Shown: one piece after another, positions 14,636-21,483 of the stretch | Position numbering within the stretch: the stretch's first letter is position 1 | Layout: the number at the start of each line of letters is the position of its first letter | Assembly: GCA_016786525.1 (NCBI GenBank) | Contig: JAEUVW010000315.1 | Span: 1-25,718, forward strand | Length of the DNA stretch: 25,718 nt | From: Chitinophagaceae bacterium | GTDB lineage: Bacteria; Bacteroidota; Bacteroidia; Chitinophagales; Chitinophagaceae | Direction: 5' to 3' | The notes under the pieces: model-generated | Database searches by the model: none | The model's input: only the letters and a program-made list of their open reading frames with translations | Told to the model about the DNA's origin: nothing | Made by a program: the position numbers and the translations under genes

Positions 14636-16512
14636 TGTGTGGTATTGCAGGGATGTTCCTAAAAGAGCCGGGCAATGAATTATTCTTCAGGCAGGCAACA
14701 GATTTATTGACGCATCGGGGGCCGGACGCAGGCGGATACTATAGCTCGTCAGACGGCCGGGTTTTCCTGGGACACCGGCGCTTAAGCATTATAGACGTGT
14801 CGCAGGGGGCAAACCAACCGATGCACTCTGCCGACGGCCGCTTTGTCATTACCTACAACGGGGAGGTGTATAACTTTAAGGAATTAAAGAAAAAACTACC
14901 GGACTTCGCCTGGAAAACAACAGGGGATACGGAAGTGATTCTTGAACTTTTTTCAAAATACGGTGCTGCAAGTTTTGCCTGGCTGAATGGTATTTTCGCC
15001 TTCGCAATCTATGATAGTAAAGAGCGGAAAATCTGGCTGTGCCGCGACCAGCTGGGCGTCAAACCCTTGTTCATCCAGAGAGATAAGGGCAAACTGGTCT
15101 TTGCATCAGAGCTGAAAGCGATTTGTGCGATGGACAAGAACAAGGGCGATTCTGCCTTTATCGTCAGCAGGAAAGCAGTAGCGCATTTCCTGCACCTGGG
15201 TTACATACCGGAACCCATGACCATCTACCGAGGGATCAAAAAATTCCCGGCAGGGAACTACGCCTGCTTTGATATAGCCAGCGGGGAGTGGAACCGTACC
15301 CGGTACTGGAATGCTGCGGATCATTATCTCCATAATCCGCAGGATGAAGAAAATGTGGTACTGGAGCAGTACCGGGAAAAATTATTTGCCTCTGTTGAGC
15401 GCCAGATGATCAGCGATGTGCCGCTGGGGACCTTCCTGAGCGGCGGTATCGACTCCAGCCTGGTGTCTGCTGTAGCATCCAAGGTGAGCAGCAAAAAAAT
15501 AAACACGTACAGCATTGGCTTTGAAGATGCAGCATTTGACGAGTCTGTGTATGCCGCGCAGGTGGCTGCGCATCTGGGTACACAGCACCACACATTTAAA
15601 GTGAGTGCGGATGACATCCTGGCACTGGTACCGGAATTCCTGGAGGTATACGACGAACCCTTTGCCGATTCTTCAGCATTTCCGACCATGCTGGTCTCCA
15701 AACTGGCCCGGCAACACGTCACCGTTACGCTTTCCGGCGACGGGGGCGATGAGTTTTTCCAGGGATATGGCATGTACCAATGGGCGGAACGGTTGAGCCA
15801 GGCGAAAATGCAGTTGTTGCGCAAGCCGTTTTTCTTGGCGAGCAAATTGATGAATGAACGCTACCGCCGGGCAGGCCTGGTCTTTAATTTTCCATCTGCC
15901 AAACGCATGGCCAGTCATATTTTTTCGCAGGAGCAATACCTTTTCAGTGAACAGGAATTGCGGAAACTGATGATGAAAAAGGACTTTGACTTCAACGAAC
16001 TGAACCAGTTGCCGGAACGGGGCAGCAGTCGCGAACGGCAGGCATTCTGGGATGTAGAGCACTACCTGAAAGACGACCTGCTTGTAAAGGTAGACCGTGC
16101 CAGCATGCATTATGGCCTGGAAACAAGGGTGCCCCTGCTGGACCGGGAGCTGGTAGAGTTTTCCTTGAATGTGCCCTTGTCGTTAAAGATCAATGATGCA
16201 TACGGCGCCAAGTACCTGATGAAGAAAGTACTCTATGATATGGTGCCGCGTGAGTTGTTTGAACGCCCCAAAAAAGGCTTCTCTATTCCGCTCAACAAGT
16301 GGCTGGCCCATGAATTAAAACCTTTGGTCAATCAATACCTCAGTAAACAGAAAATTGAATATGCTGGCATGGTAGATGCAGGTATGGTGAACAGCATTGT
16401 GAAGCAATACATGGGCGGAAAGACCTACCTGTACAATCGCGTATGGGCTTTGCTGGTGCTGCACTGGTGGTATTTTAACCAAAGCAAGAAGCAAAAAGCA
16501 AGCACTACATGA
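14635..16512 (+). CDS. asnB: Asparagine synthase (glutamine-hydrolysing) family amidotransferase
   Basis: A 625-residue two-domain enzyme. The N-terminal Ntn glutaminase begins MCGIAG with Cys2 as nucleophile, followed by LTHRGPDAGG, GHRRLSIID, TYNGEVYN and TGDTEVILELF. The C-terminal synthetase domain has the ATP pyrophosphatase loop SGGIDSS (Ser269-Ser275), YSIGFEDAAFDES, the signature LSGDGGDEFFQGY and KVDRASMHYGLETRVPLLD. All catalytic parts look intact. In a housekeeping role it makes asparagine from aspartate. Here it sits between a sugar methyltransferase and an O-acyltransferase and overlaps the latter by 4 bases, so an alternative role is amidation of a uronic acid in the glycan, as proposed for WbpS-type proteins of Pseudomonas O-antigen loci. 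The sequence cannot choose between the two. Confidence 0.93.
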   Translation: MCGIAGMFLKEPGNELFFRQATDLLTHRGPDAGGYYSSSDGRVFLGHRRLSIIDVSQGANQPMHSADGRFVITYNGEVYNFKELKKKLPDFAWKTTGDTEVILELFSKYGAASFAWLNGIFAFAIYDSKERKIWLCRDQLGVKPLFIQRDKGKLVFASELKAICAMDKNKGDSAFIVSRKAVAHFLHLGYIPEPMTIYRGIKKFPAGNYACFDIASGEWNRTRYWNAADHYLHNPQDEENVVLEQYREKLFASVERQMISDVPLGTFLSGGIDSSLVSAVASKVSSKKINTYSIGFEDAAFDESVYAAQVAAHLGTQHHTFKVSADDILALVPEFLEVYDEPFADSSAFPTMLVSKLARQHVTVTLSGDGGDEFFQGYGMYQWAERLSQAKMQLLRKPFFLASKLMNERYRRAGLVFNFPSAKRMASHIFSQEQYLFSEQELRKLMMKKDFDFNELNQLPERGSSRERQAFWDVEHYLKDDLLVKVDRASMHYGLETRVPLLDRELVEFSLNVPLSLKINDAYGAKYLMKKVLYDMVPRELFERPKKGFSIPLNKWLAHELKPLVNQYLSKQKIEYAGMVDAGMVNSIVKQYMGGKTYLYNRVWALLVLHWWYFNQSKKQKASTT

Positions 16513-17678
16513 GTCATAACCCTTCGGACGGACAGGCGGCGCCAAAGCTGCGTATCTTTTTTCCCAACCTGGACGGCCTCCGTTTTTTTTGCTTTCTCAG
16601 CGTCTTTTTGTACCACTCTTTTGCGACGGACTATGCGGATATCAGGTCCACGGGCCTGTACTATTGGGTCAAAAATGTTATAGCGGCAAACGGGAACCTC
16701 GGTGTAAATTTCTTTTTTGTGCTGAGTGGTTTCCTGATCACCTACCTGCTGCTGGCGGAAAAGGAACGCTTTGGTACGATCAAGGTCGGTAATTTTTATA
16801 TCCGGAGGATACTGCGTATCTGGCCCCTGTTCTATTTTTGCGTCTTTTTCGGTTTTGTTATTTTCCCCTGGCTGAAAACGGCGCTGGGCCAGGTCCCTGC
16901 AGAAACTGCGCATTTAGGCTGCTACCTTACCTTCCTCAACAATTTCGATTTTATCAGGCACGGCTTGCCGGACGCTTCGGTATTGGGCATTTTATGGTCT
17001 GTTGCCATCGAGGAACAGTTTTACCTGTTCTGGCCCCTGCTCCTGTATCTATGCCCGCCCCGGTATTACGGGTACCTTTTCTCGTCCATCATCCTGTTCT
17101 CATTCGGTTTTCGCTATTACCATGCGGAAAACTGGCTTGTGCTGGAGATGCATACCCTGGCCTGTATTTCAGATATGACGGTCGGGGCTTTGGCGGCCTT
17201 GCTGGCTTACCGGAGTAAACATTTCCTGGAACTGGTAACGCAGACACCCAAATGGGCCATACTCTTATTGTATATGCTCACCCTGGGGGCTTACCTGTAC
17301 CGGCAGGAGCTCTTCTATCACGGGCCTTTGCTTTTGGCAGCAGACCGCCTGCTGATGTCGGTATTGTTTGCCTGGATCATACTGGAACAAAACTTCAGTA
17401 CCCACTCCCTGTTCAAACTGTCCCGTTTCAGGCTGATCTCGAAGCTCGGCACCTATACCTACGGATTATACTGCCTGCATATGATCGGCATTTTGGTCAC
17501 TGCCAAGGTGCTGGCGCGGCTGGGCTGGAACAAAAATGTGTACCAGGTGATCTTTTTAGAAGGAATTTTGTCACTTTTGATAACTATTGGCCTGGCTTTA
17601 CTAAGCTTTCACTTATTTGAGCGCAGATTTTTAAAATTTAAAGATAAGTTTGCCAGGATAACCAAATATAAGACTTGA
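16509..17678 (+). CDS. Acyltransferase 3 family protein (OafA/YrhL-like)
   Basis: A 389-residue integral membrane O-acyltransferase that likely adds acetyl or a similar group to a sugar hydroxyl of the glycan. It starts NLDGLRFFCFLSVFLYHSF, which carries the family Arg and the catalytic His36. It then shows NLGVNFFFVLSGFLITYLLL, FYIRRILRIWPLFYFCVFFGF (the RRxxRIxP block) and VLGILWSVAIEEQFYLFWPLLLYL with the conserved SxxxEEQFY. About ten hydrophobic spans follow one another to the C-terminus, as expected for the AT3 domain. There is no fused SGNH domain. It overlaps asnB by 4 bases (ATGA) and the GT4 gene by one base. Acetyl is the usual group in this family, but the acyl donor is not visible. 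Confidence 0.93.
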   Translation: MSHNPSDGQAAPKLRIFFPNLDGLRFFCFLSVFLYHSFATDYADIRSTGLYYWVKNVIAANGNLGVNFFFVLSGFLITYLLLAEKERFGTIKVGNFYIRRILRIWPLFYFCVFFGFVIFPWLKTALGQVPAETAHLGCYLTFLNNFDFIRHGLPDASVLGILWSVAIEEQFYLFWPLLLYLCPPRYYGYLFSSIILFSFGFRYYHAENWLVLEMHTLACISDMTVGALAALLAYRSKHFLELVTQTPKWAILLLYMLTLGAYLYRQELFYHGPLLLAADRLLMSVLFAWIILEQNFSTHSLFKLSRFRLISKLGTYTYGLYCLHMIGILVTAKVLARLGWNKNVYQVIFLEGILSLLITIGLALLSFHLFERRFLKFKDKFARITKYKT

Positions 17679-18898
17679 TGGGTGCCAATATTCTTTATAT
17701 CTCGTACGACGGAATGACCGATCCGCTGGGACAGAGCCAAGTGTTACCCTACCTGGCCGGCCTGTCCGCCATGGGGTATAAGATCACTTTGCTCAGTTGC
17801 GAAAAAAGCGAACGCTGGCACTTTAAAGAGCAGGTGCAGGCCATCTGCAGTAAGCATCATATCAACTGGCAGCCGGTGATGTACACCCGAAAGCCACCCG
17901 TTTTGTCTACGATAAAGGATGTGCGCAATATGAAGAAAACTGCTGCAGCCCTTCATCAGAAAATCTCTTTTGATATCGTACACTGCCGCAGCTACGTTGC
18001 TGCATTGGTCGGGCTGTGGATGAAGCGCAAATTCGGCACCCCGTTCATCTTCGACATGAGGGGGTTCTGGGCAAACGAGCGGGTAGACGGCGGACTCTGG
18101 AACTTAGGAAACCCGGTATACAAGCGCGTTTACACGTATTTTAAAATCCGGGAAAAACAATTTTTGCAGGAAGCGGCGGCGGTTGTTTCCCTGACCTATA
18201 CGGCCAAAGAGGAGATAGGGGGCTGGGCGGTGCAAAGCGCACCCATCAGCGTGATTCCCTGCTGCGTAGACACGCAGCTTTTTGATCCCGAATCCCTGAA
18301 GGCCGACCAGTTAGCCGCACTCCGGCGCAAGGCCGATCTTCCTGGCAATAAACTGATCCTGGGTTATGTAGGCTCCCTGGGTACCTGGTATCTCCTGGAT
18401 GAAATGATGGCGTTTTTCAGCCATTGGCTGAAAGAGCACCCCGATACTCTTTTGTTTTTTGTAAGCAATGAACCGAAAGAACTGATCCGCCAGGCCGCCT
18501 CAAAAGCACGTATTGACCGGGATGCGATCCGTATTATCAACGCCGGCCGCAATGAAATGCCCTACTATATTTCCATGATGGACTTCGGCTTATTCTTTAT
18601 TAAAAATGCCTTTTCCAAAAAAGCTTCCTCACCGGTAAAGCAGGGAGAACTGATGGCTATGGGCGTACCGGTGATCTGCAATGCCGGGGTGGGAGACTCC
18701 GACCTGATCATCAACAAATATAAATCCGGGGAACTGGTACACAGTTTCGACAAAGAAGGCTTTGCCGATGCGATCCGGAGGTTGAAAACAGAAATGAGCC
18801 ACCCTGCAGAGATCCGCAAAGGAGCAATCGATTATTTTGACCTGCAAAAAGGGATTGAGGCTTATGCCGGGGTGTATGAGTCCGTACTGGGTAAATAA
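17678..18898 (+). CDS. Glycosyltransferase family 4
   Basis: A GT-B glycosyltransferase of 406 residues from the ATG at 17678. A TTG one codon upstream (17675) is possible, but the TGATG overlap with the preceding stop favours the ATG. The N-terminal domain begins ANILYISYDGMTDPLGQSQVLPYLAGL, a well-known block in GT4 enzymes of polysaccharide loci, followed by FDIVHCRSYVAALVG and FDMRGFWANERVDGGLW. The donor domain begins near residue 225 (LILGYVGSLGTWYLLDEMMAFF) and contains KKASSPVKQGELMAMGVPVICNAGVGD, so the EX7E motif is reduced to the second Glu with SSPVKQ before it, a common variant. It is the last gene of the operon and of the glycan locus in this window. Sugar unknown. Confidence 0.9.
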   Translation: MGANILYISYDGMTDPLGQSQVLPYLAGLSAMGYKITLLSCEKSERWHFKEQVQAICSKHHINWQPVMYTRKPPVLSTIKDVRNMKKTAAALHQKISFDIVHCRSYVAALVGLWMKRKFGTPFIFDMRGFWANERVDGGLWNLGNPVYKRVYTYFKIREKQFLQEAAAVVSLTYTAKEEIGGWAVQSAPISVIPCCVDTQLFDPESLKADQLAALRRKADLPGNKLILGYVGSLGTWYLLDEMMAFFSHWLKEHPDTLLFFVSNEPKELIRQAASKARIDRDAIRIINAGRNEMPYYISMMDFGLFFIKNAFSKKASSPVKQGELMAMGVPVICNAGVGDSDLIINKYKSGELVHSFDKEGFADAIRRLKTEMSHPAEIRKGAIDYFDLQKGIEAYAGVYESVLGK

Positions 18899-18904
18899 GT
18901 TTGA

Positions 18905-18970
18905 TGGGTTAATGCAGTTAAAGGATTAAATAGGTAAAGGGTTAAAGCAGTTAAATAGGTTAAAGCGGTA
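18905..18970. repeat. Degenerate GGTTAAA-type short repeats
   Basis: The stretch after the GT4 stop is made of imperfect units of about 7-11 bases such as GGGTTAAT, GCAGTTAAA, GGATTAAATA, GGGTTAAA, GCAGTTAAATA and GGTTAAA. GGGTTAA[T/A]GCAGTTAAA occurs twice (18906-18922 and 18939-18955, approximately). There is no open reading frame and no hairpin with a T-run. Noncoding repeat; function unknown. Confidence 0.7.
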
Positions 18971-19017
18971 GTACCCGGCGGCGAGAGCTAATTGCCACAT
19001 TGACCATTGCCGGATTG

Positions 19018-19129
19018 ACTTTTTACCTAATTGCCTAATTATCGAATTGCCGAATTATCCAATTGCCCGATTAACTTTTTACCTGATTGCCCGATTCACC
19101 AATTGCCGAATTATCCAATTGCCCAATTG
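19018..19129. repeat. 56-bp imperfect tandem duplication built of AATTGCC-type units
   Basis: Two adjacent 56-base units (19018-19073 and 19074-19129) match at 48 of 56 positions by hand alignment. Both start with ACTTTTTACCT, and a perfect 24-base block is shared (19045-19068 and 19101-19124). Inside each unit smaller words recur every 7-8 bases: AATTGCC, GATTGCC, GAATTAT, CGATTA. Related words extend left to about 18988 and right to about 19140. The region fills the 244-base gap between convergent genes together with the GGTTAAA repeats. Confidence 0.85.
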
Positions 19130-19142
19130 CCTGATTAACCAA

Positions 19143-19427
19143 TCACTGCACGGCTACGCTCCAGGCCTGTGGCTTTTCCGCAAACATTGCTTTCGTTTGC
19201 TGCCAGGTGTCTTTAAAAAAATCTGAAAAACGATATTGGTTCAGGTGATGTTCAGAATCCCAGATACTGTGCGTGAAGAAGATCTGCGGGTGATGCACGT
19301 CCTGCCACAGTTCCAGGAAGGTACAGCCTTCAAAACCTTTGATCGTTGCCTTCCTTTCTTCAAAAAACTGCCGGAACGTTTCGATATGTTGCGGCTCAAA
19401 GGTCATCTGTACTATGCGTTTGATCAT
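19143..19427 (-). CDS. ABM-domain protein (antibiotic biosynthesis monooxygenase family)
   Basis: A 94-residue protein of the ABM / dimeric alpha-beta barrel fold, a family of small cofactor-less monooxygenases and quinol monooxygenases, many without known substrate. It has the typical order: IKRIVQMTFEPQHIETFRQFFEERKATIKGFEGC, LELWQDVHHPQIFFTHSIWDSEHHLNQYRFSDFFKDTW and a C-terminal strand PQAWSVAVQ. The IWDSEHHLNQYRxSxxF block is the usual 'SIW.S..al..Y..S..F' pattern of the family. It overlaps the upstream DUF62 gene by 4 bases (ATGA), so both come from one mRNA. The repeat region lies directly after its stop. Physiological substrate unknown. Confidence 0.85.
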   Translation of the reverse strand: MIKRIVQMTFEPQHIETFRQFFEERKATIKGFEGCTFLELWQDVHHPQIFFTHSIWDSEHHLNQYRFSDFFKDTWQQTKAMFAEKPQAWSVAVQ

Positions 19428-20227
19428 TCGAAAAATATTTTGACGGAACTGTAAAACTGCTGGTGTTCGGAGTAAGTGGCAAAGCCCAGCAGCTTAGCGG
19501 CCGTGTCTCCGTTGATCGCGATTTCCAGGTAGCCGGCTTTGTTGAAGCGGCACAACACCTCGCCTTCATTCGCCATACCAATGTGCTGGCTGAGCATGGT
19601 GATGTTACCCGTTCCTTTCAGATCGATCCTGAAGTTCCTGTTGTTGCGCAGCGTCTCAAAATGTTCCAGCTGCATATTGACCACCACGTTGCCATTGTGT
19701 GCTACGTGCAGGATCTGGCAATCCACCCAATTGTCTGCGATGACCGGTGCCGGCATCTTTTTCTGTTTGATCGGGTCCAGTTCGAAAGATTGGAATCCCA
19801 GCCGCTCCGGTTTTTGTTTGGCCAGTTGTGCTGCAATGGAAGCGCATTTCTCCTGCCATTCCCTGAAAGTCCTTGTGGCATCATCCCATTCATAACACTG
19901 CCAGAGGGCAAGATTGTCAATACCCAGGGCCAAAGGCAAAACGCCGTTATTCGGCGCCAGGAAATAATGTCCGTCCTTTTCGCAAAGCACCAGGGAAGGG
20001 GTGCGCGAATGGTATACCCCTACATACAGGATATGGCAGGTGCCTGCCGGGAACTCCTGGTAAGAAGAGGCGATGAGGTAAGCTGCTTCCGTCAGGAATT
20101 TGCCGGATGCGAGATGCGTTATTTCCAGGACTTCGGCATCCGGGTTGCGCAGCTGCACGATGCTTTTGGCAATGGCAGCCGAAGCATCTTTCTGTCCGAA
20201 ATCGGTTAATAATGTGATATAACGCAT
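19424..20227 (-). CDS. SAM hydroxide adenosyltransferase (DUF62) family protein, atypical active site
   Basis: A 267-residue protein of the DUF62 / SAM hydroxide adenosyltransferase family, whose characterised members hydrolyse SAM to adenosine and methionine; fluorinase and chlorinase are relatives. Family blocks are ITLLTDFGQKD (Asp9), AEVLEITH, LTEAAYLIASSYQEFPAGTCHI, GHYFLAPNNGVLPLAL and the C-terminal barrel with GNVVVNM and NGDTAAKLLG. The family VVDPGVGTxR loop, which bears the Asp and Arg of the Asp-Arg-His triad, reads LYVGVYHSR, giving Tyr68 in place of Asp while Arg75 is kept. TFHGRD reads TFREWQE, so the triad His appears to be Arg122. The activity may be lost or changed. It has its own promoter candidate and is divergent from rlmN. 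Confidence 0.85.
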   Translation of the reverse strand: MRYITLLTDFGQKDASAAIAKSIVQLRNPDAEVLEITHLASGKFLTEAAYLIASSYQEFPAGTCHILYVGVYHSRTPSLVLCEKDGHYFLAPNNGVLPLALGIDNLALWQCYEWDDATRTFREWQEKCASIAAQLAKQKPERLGFQSFELDPIKQKKMPAPVIADNWVDCQILHVAHNGNVVVNMQLEHFETLRNNRNFRIDLKGTGNITMLSQHIGMANEGEVLCRFNKAGYLEIAINGDTAAKLLGFATYSEHQQFYSSVKIFFE

Positions 20228-20237
20228 TGGGTGGGAG

Positions 20238-20245
20238 CAAAGGTA
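20238..20245 (-). promoter_or_regulatory. Putative -7 promoter element for the DUF62-ABM unit
   Basis: On the minus strand this reads TACCTTTG followed by C, a full TAnnTTTG match 10 bases before the ATG at 20227. The leader would be very short. No clear -33 element is seen at the right spacing. Confidence 0.45.
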
Positions 20246-20322
20246 AACGGAATTACCAAATTGTTATAATACTTTGCCTGCCGGGCGGCCACATTACAGC
20301 AACTTATATGGGCCGATCAATT

Positions 20323-20330
20323 TACCTTTG
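20323..20330 (+). promoter_or_regulatory. Putative -7 promoter element for rlmN
   Basis: TACCTTTG followed by C matches TAnnTTTG and gives a leader of about 65 bases before the ATG at 20401. The 11-base word TTTACCTTTGC is identical to the one serving the divergent DUF62 gene, in inverted orientation. Confidence 0.5.
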
Positions 20331-20400
20331 CAGGATGAAACGGGGCATGCCTGGACTTGTGTAGCTGTGCGCCGCCAAAACAGAAAGTAAAACTATACGG

Positions 20401-21483
20401 ATGAAAACCTTAAGAGAACATACCCTGGCAGAACTGGAAGAGCTGATGCTCAGCTGGAATGAGCCGAAATTCCGGGCGAAGCAGGTGTATGAGTGGATAT
20501 GGGATAAGTACACCAACGACATTGCTGCCATGAGCAACCTGTCGAAATCGCTGCGCGAAAAGCTGGCGGCACATTTTGCCCTGAATACTGTGGGCATCGA
20601 CGAAGTACAGGTCAGCAGCGACGGCACGATCAAGAGCCGGTTTAAACTGCACGACAAAAACTTCATTGAAGGCGTGCTGATCCCTACGGAAAAGCGCGCC
20701 ACGGCCTGTGTATCCAGCCAGGTGGGTTGTTCGCTCACCTGCAAATTCTGCGCAACCGGATACATGAAGCGTATCCGCAACCTGGAAGCACAGGAGATCG
20801 TGGATGAAGTGATGCTCATTAACGAGCAGGCACAGAAATCATTGGGTAAAAACCTCACCAACATCGTCTTTATGGGTATGGGCGAACCCTTGCTCAACTA
20901 TAAGAATGTGATGAAGGCTATTGAGCAGATCACTAGTCCCGAAGGCATGGGTATGAGCCCCAGGCGCATTACGCTGTCTACCGCAGGTGTGGCCAAAATG
21001 ATCAAACAACTGGGCGACGACCAGACCAAAGTAAAACTGGCCCTGAGCCTGCATGCCGCCAATGATGCGAAGCGCAACGAGATCATGCCGATCAACGAGA
21101 CCAACAACCTGGCCGCCATCATTGAAGCGCTCAACTATTTCTACAAATGCACCAAGACGCATGTGACCTTTGAATACATCCTGTTCAAAGGATTCAACGA
21201 CAGTAAAAAAGATGCCGACGACCTGATCCGCATCTACAGGCAGGTACCCTGCGACCTGATCAATGTGATCGAATACAATCCGATAGATAATGCGCTGTTT
21301 GAAAAGCCGGACGAGCAGGCTACAGATGCCTTCATGGCCTACCTGACGGCGAATAAGGTGAATGTGCGTTTGCGCCACAGTCGCGGTAAGGATATTGATG
21401 CTGCCTGCGGCCAGCTGGCCAATGTGAACCTGCGCAAACTCGACGATCAGCTCAGCGCTGCGGCTGCAAAACCCTCCGCCTAG
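20401..21483 (+). CDS. rlmN: Dual-specificity RNA methyltransferase RlmN (23S rRNA A2503 C2)
   Basis: A 360-residue radical-SAM RNA methyltransferase that methylates C2 of A2503 in 23S rRNA and, in characterised enzymes, A37 of some tRNAs. The N-terminal helical domain (KFRAKQVYEWIWDKYTNDIAAMSNLSKSLREKL) is the RlmN accessory domain. The radical-SAM cluster motif is Cys110-SLT-Cys114-KF-Cys117, in the context ACVSSQVGCSLTCKFCATGYMKR. GMGEPLLNY, ITLSTAGV and LALSLHAAND follow, and the methyl-carrying cysteine lies in the C-terminal RGKDIDAACGQL (Cys336). Length and motifs are complete. It stands alone behind its own promoter candidate and converges on recJ, sharing the four bases CTAG for both stop codons. 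Confidence 0.97.
   Translation: MKTLREHTLAELEELMLSWNEPKFRAKQVYEWIWDKYTNDIAAMSNLSKSLREKLAAHFALNTVGIDEVQVSSDGTIKSRFKLHDKNFIEGVLIPTEKRATACVSSQVGCSLTCKFCATGYMKRIRNLEAQEIVDEVMLINEQAQKSLGKNLTNIVFMGMGEPLLNYKNVMKAIEQITSPEGMGMSPRRITLSTAGVAKMIKQLGDDQTKVKLALSLHAANDAKRNEIMPINETNNLAAIIEALNYFYKCTKTHVTFEYILFKGFNDSKKDADDLIRIYRQVPCDLINVIEYNPIDNALFEKPDEQATDAFMAYLTANKVNVRLRHSRGKDIDAACGQLANVNLRKLDDQLSAAAAKPSA

Noticed and set aside
14635..16512. Frameshift or truncation in AsnB
   Set aside because: Cys2, the glutaminase motifs, SGGIDSS and the GDGGDE block are all present in one frame of normal length.
17675..17677. TTG as the start of the last GT4 gene
   Set aside because: The next codon is ATG overlapping the previous stop by one base (TGATG), a better initiation site.
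19018..19129. Possible CRISPR array
   Set aside because: Only two units, no unique spacers between conserved repeats, the variation is spread along the unit, and no cas genes are near.
19463..20209. 248-codon plus-strand frame opposite the DUF62 gene
   Set aside because: The minus strand encodes clear family motifs (TDFG, APNNG) and has the operon overlap with the ABM gene; the plus frame shows no motifs.
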